A stretch of DNA of 5,088 nucleotides, from the NCBI GenBank assembly GCA_020445005.1, contig JAGRHM010000682.1, positions 1 through 5,088 on the forward strand, written 5' to 3'. Source of the stretch: Candidatus Competibacteraceae bacterium. GTDB taxonomy: Bacteria > Pseudomonadota > Gammaproteobacteria > Competibacterales > Competibacteraceae. Below are positions 1-5,088 of this stretch, in pieces. The first letter of the stretch is position 1. The number at the start of each line of letters is the position of its first letter. The notes under the pieces were generated by a model, which saw only the letters and a list, made by a program, of their open reading frames with translations, was not told the origin of the DNA and did no database searches. The translations under genes were made by a program, and so were the position numbers.

Positions 1-182
1 ACGATCAGGCGTTGCGCTGCTTCCAGATCGTTACGCAGCCGCAAACGCTGAGCCAGTTCCTGCTCTTCTTCGGCGCTGAGCATCGGCATCCGGTTAACCA
101 CCTGGATATAGCTTTCCAGGTTACCAACCGGCGCCGGCAGATTCTCAATACGGGGAACCAGCGCAGTCGTCGTCATCGTCAT
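1..182 (-). CDS. rpoH: RNA polymerase sigma-32 factor RpoH, N-terminal part (cut by window edge)
   Basis: Reverse translation of the left edge gives 60 codons, beginning [20 protein letters not shown] and running on to [20 protein letters not shown]. The APVGNL(D/E)SYI block followed by PMLSA(D/E)EE and a DLEAAxxLI segment is the characteristic N-terminus of RpoH, the alternative sigma factor that directs RNA polymerase to heat-shock promoters (sigma region 1.2 begins in this stretch). Only about a fifth of a usual ~285-residue RpoH is visible; the gene runs off the left side with an open frame. The start at 182 is preferred because GGGAGG lies five bases upstream; a second in-frame ATG at 176 is possible. 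The gene follows ftsY on the same strand after 97 bases that contain its own promoter and a CIRCE operator, so it is probably transcribed separately, at least in part. Identity rests on recognised family motifs, not on a database search. Confidence 0.95.
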   Translation of the reverse strand, partial: MTMTTTALVPRIENLPAPVGNLESYIQVVNRMPMLSAEEEQELAQRLRLRNDLEAAQRLI

Positions 183-187
183 TCATT

Positions 188-193
188 CCTCCC
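188..193 (-). promoter_or_regulatory. Ribosome binding site of rpoH
   Basis: On the minus strand GGGAGG lies five bases before the ATG at 182. It supports 182 rather than 176 (11-base spacing) as the start. An out-of-frame ATG at 186 is only one base from this site, too close for normal initiation. Confidence 0.75.
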
Positions 194-216
194 GTTGATC
201 CACTTGATTAAGCATT

Positions 217-246
217 ATTTTAGCACTCGCAGCCTTTGAGTGCCAA
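217..246 (-). promoter_or_regulatory. Predicted sigma-70-type promoter of rpoH
   Basis: On the minus strand, TTGGCA (246-241; consensus TTGACA) and TAAAAT (222-217; consensus TATAAT) are separated by 18 bases, each matching five of six positions. Transcription would start near 210, giving an untranslated leader of only about 28 bases before the ATG at 182. The CIRCE operator overlaps both boxes. The short leader leaves little room for a long upstream RNA thermometer, although structure within the early coding region, as in E. coli rpoH, remains possible. No rho-independent terminator of ftsY is seen upstream, so read-through from ftsY may also supply rpoH. Confidence 0.7.
220..246 (-). promoter_or_regulatory. 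CIRCE operator (predicted HrcA repressor site) in front of rpoH
   Basis: On the plus strand the site reads TTAGCACTC, a nine-base spacer (229-237), then GAGTGCCAA. The CIRCE consensus is TTAGCACTC-N9-GAGTGCTAA, so 17 of 18 conserved bases match and the spacer has exactly the canonical length; the one difference is a C for T at 244. CIRCE is the binding site of HrcA, a GroEL-dependent repressor that classically controls groESL and the hrcA-grpE-dnaK genes. Here it lies wholly between ftsY and rpoH and covers both the -35 and -10 boxes of a promoter reading into rpoH, the geometry expected for repression. That HrcA exists in this organism and binds here is inference: hrcA is not in the window. 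Confidence 0.9.
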
Positions 247-279
247 ACTCGGGAGAGGTTCCTTGCGCCAGACATTGCT

Positions 280-1365
280 TTAATGACCCGTCTCTTCATC
301 GAGAAGGGCAGCGACAAATTCGGCAGCGTCGAACGCGCGTAAATCCTCGATGCTTTCGCCAACGCCGATAAAGCGAATCGGCAAACCCAGTCGGCGGGCG
401 ATGGCGAACACAATTCCGCCTTTGGCGGTGCCGTCGAGCTTGGTCAGGATCAGGCCGGTCACACCGACCGCTTCATGAAACTGCACGGCCTGATTCAGAG
501 CATTCTGACCGGTGCTGGCGTCGACCACCAGCAGGACCTCATGCGGCGCCGTGGGATCAACTTTACCCATGACCCGTTTGATCTTTTTCAGTTCCTCCAT
601 CAAATTCGACTGAGTGTGCAGGCGACCAGCGGTGTCGGCGATCACCACATCCACCGCACGGGCGCTGGCCGACTGAATCGCGTCATAGATCACCGAAGCG
701 GCGTCAGCCCCACTTTTCTGGGCAATCACAGGAATGTGATTGCGCTTGCCCCAGACCTGTAATTGCTCAACGGCGGCGGCGCGGAAGGTATCGCCCGCGG
801 CCAGCAGCACGGAGTGTCCCTCAGCTTGTAGCCATTGCGCTAGTTTACCAATCGTAGTCGTCTTGCCAACGCCGTTCACCCCGACCATGAGGATCACATA
901 AGGACGGGATGCACTGGGTTGCCAGGGCTGCTGACAGGGCGCGAGAATCGCCAGCAATTCGTCGTGCAGGGCCTGGAGTAGGGCCGGCACATCGCTCAAT
1001 TGCTGACGGGATACCTGCTCGGTCAGTTGTCGAATCAGGTGATTCGTTACGTCCACGCCCACATCGGCCAATAGCAAGCGACCTTCCAGCTCTTCCAATG
1101 CCGCATCGTCCAGTTTCTGTCCTTTGAACAGGCTGGCCAAACCGGAGACCAGTCCTTGGCGGGTGCGCCGCAACCGGTCGCGCAGCCGCGCAAAGCGCTC
1201 CGGTTTCGGTTCGACAGATTCAGAAGATTCCTGGGATATCTTGTCCTTGCGAAAGGAAGGGAAGCGGATTGGGCGGTTGAGCACCTCGAACAGAGTGGAT
1301 TTCTTGCGTTCCGAGGTCTCGGCGCTGGGGGGAAGATTATTAAGGTCGTGTCTAGAATCGGTCAT
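280..1365 (-). CDS. ftsY: Signal recognition particle receptor FtsY
   Basis: FtsY is the membrane-associated GTPase that docks ribosome-nascent-chain-SRP complexes at the inner membrane for co-translational insertion. With the ATG at 1365 the protein has 361 residues. The SRP GTPase motifs are all present and in order: P-loop GVNGVGKTT (about 162-170), DTFRAAA (192-198), DTAGR (244-248), TKLD (308-311) and the closing GVGE (334-337) followed by a conserved DLRAFD. Before the NG domain lies a short charged tail and the amphipathic helix [19 protein letters not shown], which in this family contacts lipid and SecYEG. The acidic A domain of E. coli FtsY (497 residues) is largely missing, as in many shorter bacterial homologues. 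A TTG at 1377 would add four residues, but GGA seven bases before the ATG at 1365 favours the latter. The gene ends 97 bases before rpoH. Confidence 0.97.
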   Translation of the reverse strand: MTDSRHDLNNLPPSAETSERKKSTLFEVLNRPIRFPSFRKDKISQESSESVEPKPERFARLRDRLRRTRQGLVSGLASLFKGQKLDDAALEELEGRLLLADVGVDVTNHLIRQLTEQVSRQQLSDVPALLQALHDELLAILAPCQQPWQPSASRPYVILMVGVNGVGKTTTIGKLAQWLQAEGHSVLLAAGDTFRAAAVEQLQVWGKRNHIPVIAQKSGADAASVIYDAIQSASARAVDVVIADTAGRLHTQSNLMEELKKIKRVMGKVDPTAPHEVLLVVDASTGQNALNQAVQFHEAVGVTGLILTKLDGTAKGGIVFAIARRLGLPIRFIGVGESIEDLRAFDAAEFVAALLDEETGH

Positions 1366-1733
1366 AGAGTGATCCAAAGGTTAGTGCGGTGACAACGGCT
1401 TATTGTACCCGCTTACCACTCGGTCCCTGCTAGTGGATGACTCGATACAAGGCTATGACCTTGATCCAGAGAAATTGTATAAAAAAGTAGCGAATGGATG
1501 TTGAATTGACCAGAAATCCGGTATAAATCTGAGCCAAAATGAGCTATTTTGATTCAGTCAGCCACCAGTTTGATCAGTCCACATTGGACTGCCATCGCTC
1601 TCCTGCCTAGTGATAAAGTATTTATTTGCAGACTTTTTGCTACTTTTTCTTTTAGGAAATGCGTGCTTAACACCGTGGCATGATCAATGCTGTAGTTTTT
1701 ATGTATGCATTCTGCCGTATTGAGGAAACATCC
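1366..1733. other. AT-rich non-coding stretch between ftsY and the divergent zinc-ribbon gene
   Basis: I see no convincing gene here. It should hold the promoters of ftsY (leftward) and of the small gene (rightward), but none is clear. For ftsY, a TACAAT at 1407-1402 on the minus strand is a plausible -10 without a good -35. On the plus strand TTGAAT (1501-1506) and TATAAA (1522-1527) are spaced by only 15 bases. Small structures include two hairpins with six-base stems and five-base loops (1535-1551, CAAAAT/ATTTTG; 1575-1591, CAGTCC/GGACTG), neither followed by a T-run; an imperfect tandem repeat (1626-1638 and 1637-1648); and a ten-base inverted pair AAAAAGTAGC (1482-1491) / GCTACTTTTT (1639-1648). 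The composition is more AT-rich than the neighbouring core genes, which together with the next gene hints at inserted or poorly conserved DNA. Confidence 0.55.
1722..1727 (+). promoter_or_regulatory. Ribosome binding site of the zinc-ribbon gene
   Basis: GAGGAA lies six bases before the ATG at 1734. It decides the start: the frame is open back to an ATG at 1680, but that codon has no purine-rich site in front of it. Confidence 0.7.
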
Positions 1734-2060
1734 ATGATCATCCTTGGCTCAAAAAGTAAATTTATTGATGGCGATTTATTAAGCAGCCTGGAATGCCCAG
1801 TGTGTGGACGCACCTCCTATGGCAGTTTTGGCATCCTCCGCTATCTGCATATTTACTGGGTCCCGGTGTTTCCCCTATCGCAAAATGTAGGGATTGAGTG
1901 TTTACATTGCCAAAAACAGCTCGTCGATAAACAACTTCCTCCTCCGCTCAAACTCGCGTTAAAAAAATCGATTTTCAGAAAAAAGAACATCCTGCCTATG
2001 TTTAGCGGGTTTTTACTGGTTTTAGGTCTGATCAGTGGAGGCGTGTCATTGATCAACTGA
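1734..2060 (+). CDS. Small zinc-ribbon protein with C-terminal membrane segment, function unknown
   Basis: The product is 108 residues from the ATG at 1734. It opens with MIILGSKSKF, then carries a CPVC pair (Cys21, Cys24) and a CLHC pair (Cys56, Cys59), together a probable four-cysteine zinc ribbon. Between them lies an aromatic stretch, YLHIYWVPVFPLS (about 38-50). This arrangement (GSKSK start, CPxCG, a hydrophobic YxHxYWxPxFP block, then CxxC) resembles small zinc-ribbon proteins I recall from many bacteria, for which no function is established as far as I know. Residues 72-85 are rich in lysine and arginine, and about 86-106 form a hydrophobic segment likely to span the membrane, with the ribbon on the cytoplasmic side by the positive-inside rule. 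The gene is AT-rich compared with its neighbours and stands alone on the plus strand, diverging from ftsY and converging on the transglutaminase gene. I assign no function. Confidence 0.82.
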   Translation: MIILGSKSKFIDGDLLSSLECPVCGRTSYGSFGILRYLHIYWVPVFPLSQNVGIECLHCQKQLVDKQLPPPLKLALKKSIFRKKNILPMFSGFLLVLGLISGGVSLIN

Positions 2061-2073
2061 TTGTACAAGAAAG

Positions 2074-2103
2074 CGTTACTCGCAGAATTCATAGACAGTA
2101 ACG
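2074..2103. repeat. Inverted repeat between convergent genes, possible weak terminator
   Basis: CGTTACT (2074-2080) and AGTAACG (2097-2103) form a perfect seven-base inverted repeat around a 16-base loop, in the 44-base gap between two convergent stop codons. On the minus strand the stem is followed by CTTTCTTG, an imperfect T-rich run, so it could end transcription from the transglutaminase side; on the plus strand there is no T-run. The long loop and modest GC content make it a weak candidate. Rho-dependent ending or chance pairing is equally possible. Confidence 0.35.
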
Positions 2104-2104
2104 G

Positions 2105-3013
2105 TTATGCCTTGCTCTTGCTGCTTTTCACCGGCTCGGGATTCGGCTCCACGTCCACTGACACCTTCAATGCGTGCGCCCCGCCACCGGTCATCACGCC
2201 CTGTAAAGGTGCTACATCGCCATAATCACGCCCCCAGGCCACGGTGACATGTTTTTCGCCAGGCATGCAATTGTTTGTTGGATCAAACTCCGCCCATCCC
2301 GTTCCGGGGACGTACACCGCCAGCCAGGCGTGCGAAGCGTCGGCGCCGATCAACCGGGGTTGACCCGGCGGCGGCAAGGTTTCCAGATAACCACTCACGT
2401 AGCGAGCCGCCAGTCCTAGCGAGCGCAAACAGGCAATGGCCAAATGCGCAAAGTCCTGGCAGACGCCGCGCCGTTCGCTCAACACTTCGTTAAGCGGAGT
2501 GGCGACCGTGGTGAAATGCGGATCGTAGGTGAATTCTTTGTAAATGCGTTGATTCAAATCAGCCACGGCCTCCAGTAAGGGACGATCCGGGGTAAAACTG
2601 AGTTCAGCGTAGGCGCGAAAATCACGACAGGCAGCTACAAACGGTGAATCCAACCGAAACAGTCGGGCTTCAATAATTTCCGGGTCAGGATCTTCCCGCA
2701 ACATTTGACACGCCTGTTCCCAGGGCGGCGAGAGACTGGATTCATTGAATGAACGCTCATCGAGGACGCGCACCTCGGTCGCAACGGTGACTTCCAACTT
2801 TTGGTGAATATCCTGAATCGCAAAGTACAGCACCCGGTTGCCGAAAAAATCCTGGCGTTCGACCGATAACGCCGGTCGTGGTTTGATCCGGATCTGACTG
2901 GGCCGGCACAGTTGCCAGTTGGTTTCCCTCGGCAACAGCCGCGCTTCGTTATGACAGAGCGCTACACCGCTGCTGTACTGGTAAATCGTGCGGTGGGTAA
3001 TGGTGTACCGCAT
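2105..3013 (-). CDS. Transglutaminase-like cysteine protein (bacterial N-terminal domain plus papain-like core)
   Basis: The 302-residue product begins MRYTITHRTIYQYSSGV and continues with HNEARLLPRE, the pattern of the bacterial transglutaminase-like N-terminal domain (about 1-85). The core follows at about 155-250 with the catalytic triad in its usual contexts: Cys185 in RGVCQDFAH, His228 in DASHAW and Asp244 in EFDPTNN. The GRDYGDVAPLQG segment (261-272) is also conserved in this family. There is no signal peptide or membrane segment, so the protein should be cytoplasmic. Family members are thought to act as cysteine proteases or amidases, or to form or exchange amide bonds; the substrate is not known. 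The ATG is only two bases after the stop of the upstream ATP-grasp/alpha-E gene and has no clear ribosome binding site, so translational coupling is likely. The length is normal and the triad is intact. The family call is secure; the reaction is not. Confidence 0.93.
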   Translation of the reverse strand: MRYTITHRTIYQYSSGVALCHNEARLLPRETNWQLCRPSQIRIKPRPALSVERQDFFGNRVLYFAIQDIHQKLEVTVATEVRVLDERSFNESSLSPPWEQACQMLREDPDPEIIEARLFRLDSPFVAACRDFRAYAELSFTPDRPLLEAVADLNQRIYKEFTYDPHFTTVATPLNEVLSERRGVCQDFAHLAIACLRSLGLAARYVSGYLETLPPPGQPRLIGADASHAWLAVYVPGTGWAEFDPTNNCMPGEKHVTVAWGRDYGDVAPLQGVMTGGGAHALKVSVDVEPNPEPVKSSKSKA

Positions 3014-3015
3014 AT

Positions 3016-5088
3016 CTATGGTCGCATGGTAATCAATTGCTGAGGCACTTCGGCATGGCTGAAATGGCTGTGGGTCAGGGCGTCAGACAGACCCGACAGG
3101 GGCGTGTGCAGCGCATCCAACAGGCGATCCAGCTCAGTGCTGGAATGGGTGCTGTCATGAGACAGGGTCGCTAGCGCTGCAATATCCGCCAACTGCAAGG
3201 TGGAGATCGCTTCCAGAATGAGTCGTTCTTCGGCGCTGCGGTAGGGAGAGCCGTCCGGTTGTTGCAGGCGACCGATATGCCGTTGCAGTCGCCGTAGCTG
3301 ATAGCCGACCGAGCGGGGATTGCCTTCATCGAAGAGTAGCAGATCAATAATCGCCGTCGGATGCAACGCGGACCGATAGCGCCGCCGATACGTGGTCAGA
3401 TTATCTGTAATAGTCAGAACCACTTCCCAGAGCGGCACGCCGGGATGGCGGGCGGTAATGAACGCCAGTTTGAACAGCTCTAGCGTGCGCAACACCCGTT
3501 CCAGATAGCGGCCGATGTCAAAAAACAGCCACCCCTGATGATGCGGCATGGTTTCGTTGTTCAGTCCACAGAACGCTGCTACCAACATCAGTTGTTCTTC
3601 CAGTAACTCCCGCGCCTGTCGGGCGCCCAATCCCGGCGACGGTTCCTGCACCCATTGTTGCAGGCGATTCAGCAACCGCCAACTGTCATCGCCCAAATGG
3701 TTACGCACCGCCCGTCCAGTCCGCACCATACCATCGAAGATGACTTCCATGCTGCCCGGATGCTCGGATTCCAGCAGCAGGCTCAGCAAGGTCTCTCGCA
3801 AGGCGAAGAAGCGCGCGCGCGGCGATTCCGCCACCGGCGGCACTGGAATATCCAAGGCCTCGAACAGGTCATCCAGGCAGCGTTCATCGGTATTATCCTG
3901 CTCCCACTCCAGCAATCGACCGAGCGCTTCCCGCAACAGTCGCGCGGTGCCGTCGAACCGTTCACAGTAACGGCCGAGCCAGAACAGATTGTCGGCAACC
4001 CGACTGGGCAAATCGCTGCCGTCACGAGTGGCTACAATCGGACCGTGGGCCTGACGCAGCAGGCTGACATGCCGCTGTGGAGTCTGCGCCAACACCCACC
4101 AGTCCTTGCTGATGCCGCCCTTTTGCAGAGCGGCTTGCAAGGTATCCAGTCCCGAAGACACGCGGGCTAACCCCCCTGGCATGACGCGATAGCCATCGTC
4201 TTCAGCCACCACGAAACCACGCAACATCACCGGGCGCGGCAACAGTTTGCCCTCTTCCAGCACCGGCGCGGTCGATAGCGGCTGAGGCTCCTGGGCGACA
4301 AACAGATAAGGCTTAGCTTGCATCTGCTCGATTAGCTGGGTCCGTAACGCATCGTCGAGCTGATAACCTTCCCAATAGGGTCCGTTAGGCAAAATCGAAC
4401 GCACCACCAGACGATTGAGGTTACTTAGCACATAGTCACGATCATCAGAATTGCCGCACCACCAGGTCGGTAACGAAGGCAGTTGCAGATCCTCGCCGAG
4501 CAATTGCCGGCATAGCAGCGGCAGAAACGCCGCGAGTCCCGGATTTTCGATGATGCCACTGCCCAAAGCATTGGCCAGAACGACATGACCACCACGCACC
4601 GCTTGCAAGAGGCCCGGGACGCCTAGCAGGGAATCGCCGCGCAATTCCAGGGGATCGCAAAAGGCGTCAAGCACCTGCCGCAAAATCACATCGACGGGTT
4701 GTAACCCCCCCAGCGTTTTCAGCCAGACCCGGCCATCACGCACCACCAGATCTTCGCCTTCGACCAAGCTAAGCGACAGATAATTGGCTAAGTAGGCATG
4801 TTCGAAATAAACGGGACTATTGGGACCCGGCGTCAACAACACCACATGCGGGTTTTCCGGATGATGGCGGGCCAAGCCGGCCAGCGTAATGCGTTCGGTT
4901 TCCAGGAAACTGGCCAGGCGGCGCAGCGGGGCGTCGCGATAGAGCATTGGCAGCGCCCGCGCCAGGATAATGCGGTTCTCCAGCGTGTAGCCGGCGCCCG
5001 CAGGTGACTGCGTGCGGTCGCCGTAGACCCGGAACACGCCGTCCGGTCCACGCGCCAGATCGATGCCATGAAAAATCAGCTCACGTTG
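3016..5088 (-). CDS. Circularly permuted ATP-grasp / alpha-E fusion protein (5' end beyond window)
   Basis: The frame is open from the right edge of the window to the TAG at 3016-3018, giving 690 visible residues. Upstream of the GTG at 5037 it continues as QRELIFHGIDLARGPDG, typical of the family, so that GTG is an internal valine codon and the true start is to the right. Residues up to about 350 belong to the type-2 circularly permuted ATP-grasp domain (formerly DUF404/DUF407), shown by GDRTQSPAGAGYTLENR, LTPGPNSPVYFEHAYLA and ANALGSGIIENPGLAAFLP. From about 362 the alpha-E domain (formerly DUF403) starts at SRVADNLFWLGRYCER and continues with its helical repeats, including FDIGRYLERVLRTLE, to the end. 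ATP-grasp enzymes use ATP to make amide bonds through acyl phosphates; this subfamily is predicted to be a peptide or amide ligase. Whole fusions are about 830-860 residues as I recall, so some 150 are missing here. The transglutaminase gene follows after two bases. Confidence 0.93.
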   Translation of the reverse strand, partial: QRELIFHGIDLARGPDGVFRVYGDRTQSPAGAGYTLENRIILARALPMLYRDAPLRRLASFLETERITLAGLARHHPENPHVVLLTPGPNSPVYFEHAYLANYLSLSLVEGEDLVVRDGRVWLKTLGGLQPVDVILRQVLDAFCDPLELRGDSLLGVPGLLQAVRGGHVVLANALGSGIIENPGLAAFLPLLCRQLLGEDLQLPSLPTWWCGNSDDRDYVLSNLNRLVVRSILPNGPYWEGYQLDDALRTQLIEQMQAKPYLFVAQEPQPLSTAPVLEEGKLLPRPVMLRGFVVAEDDGYRVMPGGLARVSSGLDTLQAALQKGGISKDWWVLAQTPQRHVSLLRQAHGPIVATRDGSDLPSRVADNLFWLGRYCERFDGTARLLREALGRLLEWEQDNTDERCLDDLFEALDIPVPPVAESPRARFFALRETLLSLLLESEHPGSMEVIFDGMVRTGRAVRNHLGDDSWRLLNRLQQWVQEPSPGLGARQARELLEEQLMLVAAFCGLNNETMPHHQGWLFFDIGRYLERVLRTLELFKLAFITARHPGVPLWEVVLTITDNLTTYRRRYRSALHPTAIIDLLLFDEGNPRSVGYQLRRLQRHIGRLQQPDGSPYRSAEERLILEAISTLQLADIAALATLSHDSTHSSTELDRLLDALHTPLSGLSDALTHSHFSHAEVPQQLITMRP

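Noticed and set aside
145..186. Out-of-frame mini reading frame (ATG at 186, 13 codons, aspartate-rich) overlapping the rpoH start
   Set aside because: Its ATG is one base from the GGGAGG site, too close for efficient initiation, and so short a frame is expected by chance.
220..246. The palindrome before rpoH as a rho-independent terminator of ftsY
   Set aside because: On the minus strand the second arm is followed by AAAATAATG rather than a T-run, while the match to CIRCE is nearly perfect.
475..1372. Plus-strand open frames antisense to ftsY
   Set aside because: ftsY accounts for the region with all GTPase motifs intact; the antisense translations resemble no known family.
1366..1377. TTG at 1377 as the ftsY start
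   Set aside because: It has no ribosome binding site, while the ATG at 1365 has GGA at a seven-base distance; only four residues differ.
1433..1504. Short open stretch from a GTG reading VDDSIQGYDLDPEKLYKKVA, possibly a gene remnant
   Set aside because: It has only 23 codons, no ribosome binding site and no recognised family; not enough to call a gene or pseudogene.
1482..1648. Ten-base inverted pair AAAAAGTAGC/GCTACTTTTT as ends of a miniature transposable element
   Set aside because: The pair is short and A/T-rich, with no target duplication beside it and no second copy in the window.
1680..1733. ATG at 1680 as start of the zinc-ribbon gene
   Set aside because: There is no purine-rich site before it, while the ATG at 1734 is preceded by GAGGAA and begins the family-like sequence MIILGSKSKF.
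3548..4170. Long plus-strand open frames inside the ATP-grasp/alpha-E gene
   Set aside because: They lie antisense to a well-supported conserved protein, have low-complexity translations and no plausible start sites; they are shadows of the real gene.
3016..5037. GTG at 5037 as start of the ATP-grasp/alpha-E gene
   Set aside because: The frame stays open to the window edge and the extra 17 residues (HGIDLARGPDG and so on) match the family pattern, so the start is outside the window.

Overview
The window looks like chromosomal DNA of a gammaproteobacterium, or a close relative. The clues are an FtsY signal-recognition receptor gene directly upstream of an RpoH-type sigma factor gene, a neighbourhood typical of gamma- (and some beta-) proteobacteria, and moderately GC-rich coding sequence. 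I cannot name the genus from the sequence alone.

Layout. Positions 1-182 (minus) hold the first 60 codons of rpoH, the heat-shock sigma factor, cut by the window edge. The 97-base gap between rpoH and ftsY holds a near-perfect CIRCE operator (220-246, 17 of 18 consensus bases) that covers a good sigma-70-type promoter reading into rpoH. Positions 280-1365 (minus) are ftsY. A 368-base, visibly AT-rich, non-coding stretch (1366-1733) separates ftsY from a divergent small gene (1734-2060, plus) for a 108-residue zinc-ribbon protein with a C-terminal membrane segment. A short convergent gap with a 7-bp inverted repeat follows. The rest is a minus-strand two-gene unit: a long gene (3016 to beyond 5088) for a circularly permuted ATP-grasp domain fused to an alpha-E domain, then a transglutaminase-like cysteine protein (2105-3013) starting two bases after its stop codon.

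How the parts work together. ftsY and rpoH are core genes for membrane-protein targeting and heat-shock transcription. The operator between them suggests that the HrcA repressor controls synthesis of the heat-shock sigma factor, which would stack two heat-shock circuits. The ftsE and ftsX genes that lie between ftsY and rpoH in Escherichia coli are absent. The ATP-grasp/alpha-E plus transglutaminase pair belongs to a widespread but biochemically poorly defined set of genes predicted to make or process peptide-like amide bonds. The CIRCE site in front of rpoH is the most notable observation. The ATP-grasp/transglutaminase pair is the main candidate for a poorly described system.
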